Shown here piece by piece: positions 12,797 to 25,499 of a stretch of DNA of 64,000 nucleotides; positions within the stretch are counted from its first letter, which is position 1, and each line of letters starts with the position of its first letter. Both the position numbers and the translations under genes were made by a program. The notes beneath the pieces are model-generated. The model was not told the origin of the DNA, did not search any database, and saw only the letters and a list, made by a program, of their open reading frames with translations. The stretch comes from Nemophila menziesii (taxonomy: Eukaryota; Streptophyta; Magnoliopsida; Boraginales; Hydrophyllaceae): the NCBI GenBank assembly GCA_029959085.1, contig JARWIR010000038.1:6332915-6396914 (forward strand), read 5' to 3'.

Positions 12797-14328
12797 TGAT
12801 GTCTCCCTATTTGTGATATAATAATCTTGATTGGAGACATAATTTTAGGTGTATTTGAGTAATTAATTATAGATTATTATTCATATTTTGATATTTTCTT
12901 ATTTCTTGTCTTGATTTGATGATTTATTATTTTTAGAGCATATTTGGTTTAATTTGTGTGTTAATGTGAAGTTTCAAAGATATATAGAATATAATTAGAT
13001 ACCAAATCAATTCTAAATAGACAATTAAAGAAGATAGGGAAGTAATTAATAGATAAAAGGAAGTAAAGATATAATAGGATAGGAAAAGTTGTCAAGTAAA
13101 TCTGAAATTCTGCAGACATGTCCACTAAAGTGAATATAACTTCAAATAGTCTGGGAATTTGGATGAGCAATCAAAAGAGAAAGTCTGTATCTTTTCGTTG
13201 CGGTCGTTTCGATATAAAGTATGCAAAAACCGGACCAATAACAAAAGAGATACGATTAAAATAAGACAACAGCGTTCATCCTTCTATATTTTAGAAAACG
13301 AATTTGAGTTGGACTTTAACTCAAATTACTTGTCTTCTACTCCAAGATTTCGACCTAGGGTCTTCCAAACCCTATAAATACACCCTCATGTCATTATAAA
13401 TACATCATTGGTCAGCCCTTAGACCAAGAAGAAGCTTGCGTCAAGAGAAGAGAAGATCATAAGGAGTTGGATAACAAATCATGTCTTCTGAATCCTTCAA
13501 ATTTGTAATTGTTTTTCTTTCTTTCTATAGTATGAACTAATTCTATTATACATTGAGATTAGAATATGGGTACGAACCCTAGACTTGATTTATATCTATA
13601 TTAATTTGGGATGCTCGCATTTAATTGAAATTAGTGTTTTATTCTTTGTTGTTATGTGTTTTGATTTATTGTATGTAGTTCTCGCAGTTGCAAACGTATA
13701 GGATTACCTTAATAGTAGTTAGATGGTCACCTGGAAGGGGTGTCTAATTATTGAAACACCTCATAAACGTCTAGTGTGAGGTAGTGACCCGGAAGGGCTT
13801 GCCTAACTAGATAGTCATTAGGGTTTGAGACTAACCACCGATCATTGTGCATGGTCCCTTTACCTAAGTCCCTTGGTAATTGTTAGGTCGCCACCTAAGT
13901 CCATTCGGAAGAGGGTTAGGAGAAATATAGAATCTTGGATATTGCATATCACACAATTATCCCTTACATTATTAGAATAAACAAGGCTAGTGGGGATTAC
14001 TTACTAGATCTCGAGCTAATCTCTCATACTATCTTCTTCTCTTTATTTATTTCATGTCTTTACTTTATTGAGTTAACTGTTAGAATCTTTAAAAACCAAC
14101 AAGTATTTCATCAGTCTTTTACTTTCAGCGTATTATTCTTCTAGCTCTCTTATTTTCACTTTACATTGCATAAGTTCTTCCTAACTTTTGTAGTCTCTGA
14201 GGAACGAATTCTACTTATCATTAAAACTTGCGTACGACTTGTGAAACTTGCAGTGAGTAACATGCTTCAGTTGGGGTGTTTATTTACATCTTACTTATCC
14301 CTATTTTATCACGCCATAACCGACACCA
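12797..14328 (+). mobile_element. Solo LTR, Athila-like family
   Basis: Starts TGATGTCTCCC and ends GACACCA, with a perfect 5-bp target duplication TATAT at 12792-12796 and 14329-14333. The LTR is 1532 bp. It shares start, end and internal blocks with the LTRs at 32147, 39058 and 49778. No internal element sequence flanks it, so it is a solo LTR left by LTR-LTR recombination. Confidence 0.9.
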
Positions 14329-14333
14329 TATAT

Positions 14334-15340
14334 GTAGGTATAAAAGGACTAATAACATATGTGTCAATAACGATTAATAACAATGTACGTGAGTTATGAA
14401 TAAATAATTTTATATTTTCATGGATAAAGAGATGTATCAATCAAAGATGGTAAAATCTAATGAAGTGATAACAACAATCAGAATAATACCAGATGACATG
14501 TTACTTGGGAATATGAATCAGAATCGCATGAATAGAGAGAAGGAACAAAAACAAACCCCACATATCTCAAGTCTGCAACCTTAGAAATACCCATGGTTCT
14601 AATTCATATATTCTGAAAGGAAACAAAGAAGAATGATTCAACAATCAACACTTTCATGCTAAACAACCTCATTAACTGACTCACAATTCACAACTTTAAT
14701 AACAATTTAAAATTGCCCTGTCGGAAACCAATTTCAAACTCAGTCCAATACGTTCTTCTTCATTTTCTAACCCTATGATCACTCAAGTCAAGAAAACTAA
14801 GACAAAATACTAAGATAATCATATATATATACACACACAATATATATATATATATATATAAACCTCCGAAGCATAGTAGACACATTTTAAGGCTCCAAAA
14901 GAACAGGTTGATATAAAGGAAAACATATCAATGATGTACAATAGAAATTTCAACTTCATATGGTAAGAACTCACAATTAAACTTATCGAGTAACACATTA
15001 CATGCAAGAAATACGTACGGACAAAATATAATACCTTTATATATAATTTTAAAAAGAAATATATAACATACATATAATGCACACATAGACATCATATATA
15101 TTAAATTAATCAATCTCATGGGGCAATTCGTAATAAAATTAAATAATAAACAAAATTAAAAAAAATGATTAAAATAACCATGCATGATTATTATGAGTTT
15201 ATCAGACAGTGATTTTGACCTTCGAATGTAAAATTAAATGTCGGATTTACCCAAATAAAATAGTAATGCGCTCCCAAAATGTTAGACCAACTCGATACAA
15301 AACCACCATTGTATTTTCATATATATATATATATATATAT
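14334..15340. other. Intergenic with short (AT)n tracts
   Basis: No gene recognised. Simple TA repeats occur near 14820-14862 and 15320-15340; the latter directly precedes the Helitron. Confidence 0.5.
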
Positions 15341-16742
15341 CCATATATATATCTCTAAGGGGGTATAAAGAAGGGCTGAGATTGATTTTAAGCCAAAAAT
15401 ATGTTACATCCGACGGTTAAGATCATTTCAATACTTAAAAAATTAAAATATGTCGAAATTGCCCCTACTATATATAACAATACCTAAAAAAGAAATTCTG
15501 AAAATAAACACTCCACTCCACTCACCTCTCCACAAAATCTCTCTCCTCTCTCTCACGATGAAAAGAAAACAAAACACACCGGAGACATCTCACCTGACCG
15601 CTAATCTCACCGGGAAAATCTTACCACCGCCGTACCTAACCTCACCCACCGCTAATCTCACCTCCGTTCACCTCTCACCTCACGTAACCCTCACTCAATT
15701 TGTCCTTCGGTAGCTGCAAAATGCCCTCTCTCATTTCTTCTCCTTCAACGGAGGAGTCCGATTATTGATAGATTCGCGTCAGTGTCAATGATAATGATTG
15801 AAGATGAAGGTTTAGCGCAAAATTGGGAAGAGCTCCCATACGATTTTCCATGGACGGGAAGAGCTCCATGTATATCAAGCTGCCTTAGGGTTTTTGAACT
15901 GAATTGATTCCGGGAAATGGAGGTATTACTGGTCAGTATAATCAGTTCTATATGTTTATTGTAAATGATGACAAGCTTGATATTACAGAGATTACAAACA
16001 CCCAAGACCTGTTCGCGCTATATATGTTCGACCAAATGGCCAAGAGACACTTCCATCAAACTGAAAGGTAAAAACAGAGATGTAATTGCGTGTTATTTGA
16101 TTGTATTGCACTATAGGTCCCTATATTATGCAAAAATTGCAGATTAGGTAATTTTGATGTTTCTCTATAGTCCGAAAAGTTGGATATAAAATAGGAGAAA
16201 ATGTCCCTGCCTTGAGTAATATACAACACAATGCAATTTTGCATAAAATAGGAATTTTAGTGCACTTTGTTTTGGATTAGTTTTGAATTGCAGATATGCA
16301 TCAAGGTTACACATTTGAGGAGGTACTGATAGCATTTTGTTTGTTTGTTACTTACAAGCTTTGATCAAGACATTAAATAATGGATTTGCATTGCGGTTTG
16401 TTCCTGATATTGATGGATTTGTGCGGAAAATATTAGTTTTGGCCAAAATTTGGTTTGTATAACCGGGCCCACCAAACAAGAAAGTGTAGATCCAGATCTT
16501 TTATCACAACCTTATAGTCCAGAATCAGGGAAGAAAAGCAGTCCAGATTATATAAGCTTTGTGTCTTAACTTAACCATGGTTAACTATATTATTATACAA
16601 ACCTGACAAATGCACTTTTAAAATGTCTGCAATCTATTTTCATTGGGCATGCATTACAGTTGTGTTGAATTTTAGTGCAAAATATCTTTCCAAATGTATT
16701 TTCTTTAATTTATCTATCTATATGTATAACATGTATGTATAT
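15341..16742 (+). repeat. Block A (left copy)
   Basis: A 1.4-kb block found again as the reverse complement at 18003-19404 (paired coordinates sum to 34745), with near-complete identity by eye. It includes the Helitron 5' terminus and about 11 bp of AT-rich sequence in front of it, so the duplicated unit extends beyond the apparent end. Confidence 0.9.
15917..16569 (+). pseudogene. Captured fragment of an unidentified host gene
   Basis: Exon-like pieces with consistent splice signals lie in block A. An ATG at 15917 follows a typical 5' UTR. An AG/GT-bounded exon (15989-16067) is followed by a 29-nt exon (16294-16322); joined, they keep one frame, giving KLKDMHQGYTFEE. A terminal open stretch (about 16465-16569) contains LLSQPYSPESGKKSSPDY and ends in TAA. 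I do not recognise the protein. Retained introns point to DNA-level capture. The first ATG-bearing piece is not clearly linked in frame, so the exon model is partial. An inverted copy lies at 18176-18828. Confidence 0.4.
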
Positions 16743-17977
16743 AGATTAGTTGTTAGTTCAAACGATTAATAAAATACATGCATAAACATGAACAAAACAG
16801 CTTTTTTTGTCAACGTCATCTTTGAAGTTCATCGTTCCTTCGACCATAAAAAAAAGTTCACCAGTACTACTAAAGTGTCAATTACTTTACTCAGCTTTTA
16901 CTTTAATCACCTTTTGTATATCCATATCTTCGTAGCTGCATATGAACTTATGAACTGAAAATTCACATCTATTTGCAATCAAATCATGTATAAATTTATC
17001 TCTCATTGCTCAAAATCCAAACCAATATCTATATATTCACAAAAAATTCATTTCCACATTTCACCTAAACCTCCCTATCCACCGTCTTTATGATGTAGTG
17101 ATTGTTGGTACTGGGCTAGCCGTCCGTTCATCCGTTGCAATAAGAGTGAAGCTGAAGCAATTGAGCATTGAACAGAATATTGATTTATCAATTTAGACTG
17201 TTGAGGAAGAAGTTGAAATTGGTATATAAAAGCATTTTGTTGTTCCTATACTATTTCTAGCTGCTCATATCATATCAGGAAATGTATTCGAGTCTTGAGC
17301 ATTGGAGTAACTTCTTCCCCAATCGAATGGAAGCATGAAGAATATTATTCTTCTGTTATGTTTTAAACTGTTCCATATTAATTGTTTTATTTTGTGGATA
17401 TTTGTTGTAAAAATTGTAAGCTGTAGTACTAAAAATCATTTTTTTTGCTCAACTCATAAAGTCTTGTAATTTCTACTATTTTATATAGGAACCAATACAT
17501 TGACCTGTTTCTTCAGATAAGTTTTGGTTAGTTTCAAAGAGTCGTGCTTTTTCTCTCCCTAGTCATTTCAACAACAAAGGAAACTATATTATAAGGTAAT
17601 TAATTGCTCTCCACAATTCTTTTCTATTAAGATATCATAAGTGTGATAATTTTAGCTTTTTCAAGTTATCTTATTAATATGTGAATGCAGTTTAACTCAA
17701 CCGATAGTTGGTCAGGAAAAAAGGCTGAAGAATTAGGAGTTGAAATACCCAGGATTTGCTGCTAGTGAGGTATTATGAAAATTACTCTTCAAAATTTCCT
17801 ATCATCTAGCATCGGGTTAAAATTGAAAGTGTAATTGGTTATCTAGCAGATAAAACTGAATGTGCCGAAACAGAAGTTGTTGGGCTATTAGGCTCACTTT
17901 CTCCATTTGTTACCTTCGTTTTCCCACTTAGCTTATCTTTGCATCTTGACTTATTTCATTAAACCACTCATCTTCCA
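16743..17977 (+). repeat. Block B (left copy)
   Basis: A 1.23-kb block found again as the reverse complement at 19402-20636 (paired coordinates sum to 37379). It carries the ETFQO fragments. Left-copy order is A then B; read on the minus strand, the right-hand copies run B then A. Confidence 0.9.
17090..17769 (+). pseudogene. ETFQO: Captured fragment of ETF-ubiquinone oxidoreductase gene
   Basis: ETFQO is a mitochondrial FAD/Fe-S enzyme that passes electrons from electron-transfer flavoprotein to ubiquinone. Three exon pieces are visible. 17090-17221 reads YDVVIVGTGLA, a damaged FAD-binding GxGxxG motif, then KLKQLSIEQNIDLSI, a stop, and EEEVEIG. A GT-AG intron leads to 17261-17345, which reads AHIISGNVFES. 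17691-17769 reads KKAEELGVEI, then PGFAASE after a frameshift, and ends at a GT donor. Order, motifs and intron positions fit plant ETFQO. Stops and frameshifts make it non-coding. The intact parental gene is not in the window. Confidence 0.75.
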
Positions 17978-18002
17978 CAAGTACACTAACACACACATAT
18001 AT

Positions 18003-19404
18003 ATATACATACATGTTATACATATAGATAGATAAATTAAAGAAAATACATTTGGAAAGATATTTTGCACTAAAATTCAACACAACTGTAATGCATGCCC
18101 AATGAAAATAGATTGCAGACATTTTAAAAGTGCATTTGTCAGGTTTGTATAATAATATAGTTAACCATGGTTAAGTTAAGACACAAAGCTTATATAATCT
18201 GGACTGCTTTTCTTCCCTGATTCTGGACTATAAGGTTGTGATAAAAGATCTGGATCTACACTTTCTTGTTTGGTGGGCCCGGTTATACAAACCAAATTTT
18301 GGCCAAAACTAATATTTTCCGCACAAATCCATCAATATCAGGAACAAACCGCAATGCAAATCCATTATTTAATGTCTTGATCAAAGCTTGTAAGTAACAA
18401 ACAAACAAAATGCTATCAGTACCTCCTCAAATGTGTAACCTTGATGCATATCTGCAATTCAAAACTAATCCAAAACAAAGTGCACTAAAATTCCTATTTT
18501 ATGCAAAATTGCATTGTGTTGTATATTACTCAAGGCAGGGACATTTTCTCCTATTTTATATCCAACTTTTCGGACTATAGAGAAACATCAAAATTACCTA
18601 ATCTGCAATTTTTGCATAATATAGGGACCTATAGTGCAATACAATCAAATAACACGCAATTACATCTCTGTTTTTACCTTTCAGTTTGATGGAAGTGTCT
18701 CTTGGCCATTTGGTCGAACATATATAGCGCGAACAGGTCTTGGGTGTTTGTAATCTCTGTAATATCAAGCTTGTCATCATTTACAATAAACATATAGAAC
18801 TGATTATACTGACCAGTAATACCTCCATTTCCCGGAATCAATTCAGTTCAAAAACCCTAAGGCAGCTTGATATACATGGAGCTCTTCCCGTCCATGGAAA
18901 ATCGTATGGGAGCTCTTCCCAATTTTGCGCTAAACCTTCATCTTCAATCATTATCATTGACACTGACGCGAATCTATCAATAATCGGACTCCTCCGTTGA
19001 AGGAGAAGAAATGAGAGAGGGCATTTTGCAGCTACCGAAGGACAAATTGAGTGAGGGTTACGTGAGGTGAGAGGTGAACGGAGGTGAGATTAGCGGTGGG
19101 TGAGGTTAGGTACGGCGGTGGTAAGATTTTCCCGGTGAGATTAGCGGTCAGGTGAGATGTCTCCGGTGTGTTTTGTTTTCTTTTCATCGTGAGAGAGAGG
19201 AGAGAGATTTTGTGGAGAGGTGAGTGGAGTGGAGTGTTTATTTTCAGAATTTCTTTTTTAGGTATTGTTATATATAGTAGGGGCAATTTCGACATATTTT
19301 AATTTTTTAAGTATTGAAATGATCTTAACCGTCGGATGTAACATATTTTTGGCTTAAAATCAATCTCAGCCCTTCTTTATACCCCCTTAGAGATATATAT
19401 ATGG
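18003..19404 (-). repeat. Block A' (inverted copy)
   Basis: Reverse complement of 15341-16742, including the Helitron 5'-terminal sequence at 19393. The CA/TA-rich stretch at 17978-18002 joins it to block B. Confidence 0.9.
18176..18828 (-). pseudogene. Inverted copy of the unidentified captured gene fragment
   Basis: Reverse-complement counterpart of 15917-16569 within block A'. The same exon-like pieces and splice signals are kept on the minus strand. The product is unknown. Confidence 0.4.
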
Positions 19405-20636
19405 AAGATGAGTGGTTTAATGAAATAAGTCAAGATGCAAAGATAAGCTAAGTGGGAAAACGAAGGTAACAAATGGAGAAAGTGAGCCTAATAGCCCAAC
19501 AACTTCTGTTTCGGCACATTCAGTTTTATCTGCTAGATAACCAATTACACTTTCAATTTTAACCCGATGCTAGATGATAGGAAATTTTGAAGAGTAATTT
19601 TCATAATACCTCACTAGCAGCAAATCCTGGGTATTTCAACTCCTAATTCTTCAGCCTTTTTTCCTGACCAACTATCGGTTGAGTTAAACTGCATTCACAT
19701 ATTAATAAGATAACTTGAAAAAGCTAAAATTATCACACTTATGATATCTTAATAGAAAAGAATTGTGGAGAGCAATTAATTACCTTATAATATAGTTTCC
19801 TTTGTTGTTGAAATGACTAGGGAGAGAAAAAGCACGACTCTTTGAAACTAACCAAAACTTATCTGAAGAAACAGGTCAATGTATTGGTTCCTATATAAAA
19901 TAGTAGAAATTACAAGACTTTATGAGTTGAGCAAAAAAAATGATTTTTAGTACTACAGCTTACAATTTTTACAACAAATATCCACAAAATAAAACAATTA
20001 ATATGGAACAGTTTAAAACATAACAGAAGAATAATATTCTTCATGCTTCCATTCGATTGGGGAAGAAGTTACTCCAATGCTCAAGACTCGAATACATTTC
20101 CTGATATGATATGAGCAGCTAGAAATAGTATAGGAACAACAAAATGCTTTTATATACCAATTTCAACTTCTTCCTCAACAGTCTAAATTGATAAATCAAT
20201 ATTCTGTTCAATGCTCAATTGCTTCAGCTTCACTCTTATTGCAACGGATGAACGGACGGCTAGCCCAGTACCAACAATCACTACATCATAAAGACGGTGG
20301 ATAGGGAGGTTTAGGTGAAATGTGGAAATGAATTTTTTGTGAATATATAGATATTGGTTTGGATTTTGAGCAATGAGAGATAAATTTATACATGATTTGA
20401 TTGCAAATAGATGTGAATTTCCAGTTCATAAGTTCATATGCAGCTACGAAGATATGGATATACAAAAGGTGATTAAAGTAAAAGCTGAGTAAAGTAATTG
20501 ACACTTTAGTAGTACTGGTGAACTTTTTTGTATGGTCGAAGGAACGATGAACTTCAAAGATGACGTTGACAAAAAAAGCTGTTTTGTTCATGTTTATGCA
20601 TGTATTTTATTAATCGTTTGAACTAACAACTAATCT
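19402..20636 (-). repeat. Block B' (inverted copy)
   Basis: Reverse complement of 16743-17977. It follows A' directly, with a small overlap at GGAAG, and leads into the unique 3' part of the Helitron. Confidence 0.9.
19610..20289 (-). pseudogene. ETFQO: Inverted second copy of the captured ETFQO fragment
   Basis: Reverse-complement copy of 17090-17769, with the same three exon pieces at 20289-20158, 20118-20034 and 19688-19610. A transcript crossing both copies could fold into a long double strand with homology to ETFQO. Confidence 0.75.
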
Positions 20637-21240
20637 AAATTTGGATTGACAAAAGATCTTAAAATGGAATTTCGCTCTTTCACCATGCATAAAATGGGAG
20701 TTGGCACATATTTGAGTCATTATCCAGTTATGACACGAGATTTGCTAAGTCTCAGGAATCAAGGGAGTACAATAGTAATTCAGCAGCAATAGTCCATTCA
20801 CATGATGGGGAGATGCATTTAATGAGGTGCAGCTACTGATCGGACAACTTCCGACCAGGTTCTTGGTATATCGAATCTTGAGTCAACTTGGACAGGAAGT
20901 ACTTTGCACTACTAGGCAAGAGGTTAGAAGTTGTTCAGCAGGTGGAAAATTGATCAAGTGTAGGTCAATTCTTTAAGTGTTTAGATGTTTACATATTATG
21001 AATAATTCAATTCAAGATGGATTAAGGGATGAGTCTAACATCTTTTTGAAGAAAGTTTGGGATATTTCAACATTCTTTAAGTGTCTAGATGCTTATAATC
21101 TCCAATTATATGTTTTGATATAATTTTTATCATTTTATTTAGCTAATTTCTTTAAATAATAGAATGATTTGTCCTTCTTTAATAATATAATTCAATTATG
21201 AATTTTACACAATCTATTATAACTTTTTAAATTCATTTTA

Positions 21241-21273
21241 GCCCAAGTACCTTCAGGTACGGGGCATTCCCTA

Positions 21274-21274
<1 letters not shown>
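21241..21274 (+). terminator. Helitron 3'-terminal hairpin and CTAG end
   Basis: GTACC-TTCA-GGTAC forms the core stem (21247-21260), extended by GCCC/GGGC (21241-21244 with 21262-21265). ATTCC and terminal CTAG follow. This is the classic Helitron replication terminator. Confidence 0.75.
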
Positions 21275-21307
<33 letters not shown>

Positions 21308-22151
21308 TTGCACTTTAAAATGGATCAAAAATTTATATGTCCTTTCTTGTCCATTTTTTCTTCATTTTCTAAGTACACTATGCCACTGAATTTCATTTTA
21401 CAAAATAGTGGAAGCCTTTATTTATGATGGGGAAATGCTAAGTTTATTCTTTAATTTTAGGTATGATGTTACTAGTTAAAAGAACTTTTCAAATTCCTAG
21501 GTATTTACAATTTATCACTATGAATGGTATTAGTATTATCAGTTGTGTTTTATGAATAATTTGACTATTAACACTAAATCTAACATGGAGTGAATGGATA
21601 CTATCAACTAGAGAGAATAAAAATGGTTAAATCATTAATAAGGTGGTATGGATTGTGATCATGGATTTTGGGGTTGATTTTCATGGTCTTCACTTAGTTG
21701 AAAGAAATGTTATTTGCATATGTGTTATTCTTGGATGGGTATACTTTATAGGTTGCAAACTACGTTCAGGTTGATATCTTGGGGATGGTTGTTGATGGCT
21801 TATGTGTTCTTTATAGACAAACAACTAAGGATAGGGAGTATTTTTTTCTTTAATTTAATATTTTATGCTAGAGTTTGAAGATATATGGGAAGATCATGGT
21901 TTAGTGTACAATAATAGATTGTCTAGAAGTGTAGATGAAAATCCATAGAGGCAAGTTATTAATTGTTATAACTTAGTTTTAACTATTTTGGTTCATTATC
22001 TAAGAAAATAGAGGAATTCAAGGGATTTTTATCGTTAACTGCACAAAAGATTATATGTTTGACATAATCAGATGGGATGATCAAGACAGATTGAAATTAT
22101 GTTAGTTGGAAAGTAACTTTAAAAATGTGATCCTAACTAGGATTTTTGGAT

Positions 22152-22220
<69 letters not shown>

Positions 22221-23753
22221 ATATATATGCAAATCTGATACCTTTCTTGTTAAGCTTTCTTTTAATGTACTTAGTTTTACTTTAATTGAATTTTTTTGAG
22301 TTTAATCTTAATGGAAATTCTTGTTTAATAATAAAAAATAAAAATAAACAAAACTAATAATAGGTATATACATAAACAAACCTACAATGTCATTTTTCCT
22401 CTTGACCAGGGAAAAATTCAAATTCATAAACCCTAACATTTTCATGCTCCAAAATTTCACACGAATGTCGATTCAATACCAAAAGTACTATGAAGAAAAT
22501 GGATGACATTAATGTTAATTGTTAATTATTGATCTTACTTGTACCATTTTTTCTCTTTTCAACTCTATTCTTGTTTCCTGTAAAGTTCCTATTGTTGAGT
22601 TTAATGATTCCTAATTTTTGGTAAGATTGTTATGGAATTTTTATAATTTCATTAGTAGATGTACTTAGAGTTTTATCGTTAGATATTTGTTTTGTATAAT
22701 TAGATGTATTCCTAATTATGTGGATGCAATCAGTGAGCCATTGTTTCCTTTTCTCATGCATTTCTTAAGCAACCGATTTCTCCACTTTGTTAGTGGAGAA
22801 TTTGTAATATGGCTAGTTGAACTATGTAATTTTCTTGCTTCATTGAAGGGATACATGTTACCTTATTTGTGTTTTAATTTTCAAGTTATTTTTTAGCATT
22901 AGCTTTGAATTATTTGATTTTGACAAAGTCTGTAGACAATAATGCAAATCAAGGAGACCGTGATACATACATTAATAAATTATCATTTTAGACAGCATGT
23001 AGAGTCTCATTGATGATGAAGATGGCCATTTATATTCCTAAAATATAGTCATTTATGAGAGTTTTGTGGGTGTTGAGGGTTCATAAGGTAAACCGAGCAC
23101 TAACTACAACTAATTTAATTTGCTTTATGAGAAAGATATTAACTTGAGTGATGATGAGGATAATTGAGATCGGGATTCTGAAGCTGATGAAGAAGAATTA
23201 ATTATTTTATATAGCTTAGATTGTAATGGTTAAATTGGAGTGAAAACAAGCTCCTTTAATAATATTTTTATGCAAGTGTTGATATAAATTATCTAAAACA
23301 ATTGACAGAAATTCCAAAAAAATTCCTTTGTGGGGGTCGTAAAATGTTCTCCCAGGAACCTATCCCAATACAAACCTCCCCCCTGACCTACCAACACTGC
23401 CATCACCACCAACGCCAAATAAACATCATATTTCTCCACAACATCAATTATAGCTAATCTTTATTCTTGTTTCTTACAACCACTTTAATAACCATGATCT
23501 TTGTATCAATTAACATTTACCTTTGACCATAATCAATATTCCTCGTAGCTACTCTTAGAATTAATAAAACATGTACTATGTCCATCAATATATCTATCTC
23601 AATAATTAGTTAAAGAAACTTTGGTACATTTATTGTGGAACTATAAGTTGGGTTTTCTCTCTTATGATATAGATTTTTTGTGTTGGGCTTTTATTTTGTA
23701 TGATTGGTAAGTTAGAGTGTTATTGTCTATACTAGAGTAATTACACATTTAAG
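21275..23753. other. Intergenic with microsatellites
   Basis: A (TA)n tract (21275-21306) flanks the Helitron, and a (TG)n tract lies at 22158-22219. The rest is AT-rich with no supportable gene. An acidic codon-like run at 23140-23200 is interrupted by stops. Confidence 0.5.
22158..22219. repeat. (TG)n microsatellite
   Basis: 31 uninterrupted TG units followed by CATATATATGC. Confidence 0.97.
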
Positions 23754-24770
23754 ATGGAATTTTTTACGAGAAGTAGTTATAAGGGAAATGAGGATGAAGA
23801 ACTGGTATTGGATGTCAATCCAGAGTCTATTTATCCGCAGATGGAAGGTCCCACATTCATGGCCAAGATTGTTAGTAAAGATCCTCTTAGCTTCACTTTC
23901 CTTAAATGAATAATGCTGAAAGTGTGGGGCATCAAAGGTTCGATAGAGATGGTGCAAATGGGTTTAGTGCATGCACCGTTGAATTTGATAATCAAGAAAA
24001 CTACCAAATTATTTAGAAGTGTAGGCCATGGAATGTTGCAGGTAAACACTTGATGCCTCAAAAGTGTAACCTAGGGGTTAAAGTGATAGAGGGTAAAAGG
24101 AACTTGAAAGTTTTCTAGGTTCAAACTCCATGGAATGCCTCCAACAATGATCAAATAGAATAACATAAGGAAGATTGCAATAAATTATAACAAAGTTCAC
24201 AAATTTTGTATTCCACTTGATGCTACGCTCTAACAATTTGGGAGTCATAGATCTAGGTTTGAATGGGATATGAAGAAACCACTTGTGGATAATTATTATC
24301 TAAACAGAGAGAATAATAGAGGGTAAACAAGATCTCTTAAATACGAGAAAATTTGAGAGGTGTTCTTTACATATGGTATCCTTGATCACCAAGTAAGGAA
24401 TTGTAAGACTGAGATCAAGCTTAAAATGAAGCTTGGTATATGTATCATTGGGCAGCTCCCAACATTTGTGGAAGATTTGAGGAAAAGTATGTGATCACAC
24501 CATTTAAGAAGGTGGAGAAGAAAAAGTCAAGTAGGTTTAACTTAGCAGGTAGGGACTTTGGCAGGGTTTCAGAAAGAATAAATTTAAAAGATAATCAAAA
24601 AGCTTAAAGACTGATGTGGTTATGTCAGATAGTAGAGAGAAATGTACAGTTGTGTTCAATGCTAAGGGGAAATGTGTAAATTCATGCCAACACTCTCCAT
24701 ACTCATCGGGTAAAAACAAAAGTGGAATAGATTCTTCCAAACCCCCAAGTGGTTCGATTTTTCTTTATAA
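23754..24770 (+). pseudogene. LINE ORF1 remnant (DUF4283, zinc-knuckle region)
   Basis: From the ATG at 23754 a 52-codon reading (MEFFTRSSYKGNEDEELVLD, later EGPTFMAKIV and DPLSFTFLK) ends in TGA. In other frames the DUF4283 region continues as VWGIKGSIEM, TVEFDNQENYQI and RPWNVAGKHL, then HQVRNCK, which resembles the zinc-knuckle part. In plant LINEs, ORF1 encodes the RNA-binding gag-like protein. At least two frame changes and several stops make it non-functional. Confidence 0.65.
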
Positions 24771-25499
24771 AATAATATGAAACTTATTGTTTGGGTCTTG
24801 GCCCAACAATGTGATAAGAGCAACATAACTACTGGACCCAAATAAGAAAAATTACAAAAGAAGGGTTTCTAAAAACCTAATTCAAAACAAATAAAAATAA
24901 TAATAACATATTCTCTCAACACCCAATATGATCACAGTCTTGAGAAAAAACTTAAATCTTGAAGATAGTGCACTCTATTAAAGAATAGAAAGGAAAAATG
25001 CAATGATAATTAATATGGGAGTATTGAAGAGATGCTCCGACGCCCATATGAAAAGATACGAAACGAGGATAGGAGATTGAAAAAGGAGTATAAGGTGATT
25101 AGTAATGATTTGATCTTGATCAATATAGAATAATGGAAATGGAGGATCTTAGAGAACGACAAGAGACAAAGCTTTGCAATGCCAAGTTCCTCTACAGATA
25201 GGTATAAAGTGTTATGTGCATCCAGAATTAAAGAGAGAAAGAAACAAATAGCTATGGAGAAGGATAAGAGTGATGTGAAAGGTGGAAATGAGGTACAATA
25301 ACAATGGGGTATTATGAGGTTGACACAAAACAACCTCGAGGGTATCCATAACACGACTATTTTGGAACTATCAAGGGATTGACACAAATTTGAAAAATCT
25401 GACAATTAAGAAGCTGGTGAAAAACACCAACCCCAAGTACTTTTTCTATAAAAAACAAAGAATAACTTTGATAAATCAAATAATATTACAAAAAACATT

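Larger units (their letters stand above)
15352..21274 (+). mobile_element. Non-autonomous Helitron with captured gene fragments
   Basis: The 5' end TCTCTAAGGGGG follows an A. The 3' end is a hairpin (21241-21265) followed by ATTCC and CTAG, with T next. This fits the Helitron structure: 5' TC, hairpin plus CTRR at the 3' end, insertion between A and T, and no target duplication. It is 5923 bp long, with no Rep/helicase ORF. About 90% of it is two sequence blocks duplicated in inverted orientation, both holding exon-intron fragments of host genes. Introns are retained, so capture was from genomic DNA. 20640-21240 is unique sequence ahead of the 3' hairpin. Confidence 0.75.

Noticed and set aside
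16056..19295. Pairs of identical 60-87 codon ORFs on both strands
   Set aside because: They are mirror readings of the duplicated Helitron blocks; none follows the exon-intron structure or matches a family.
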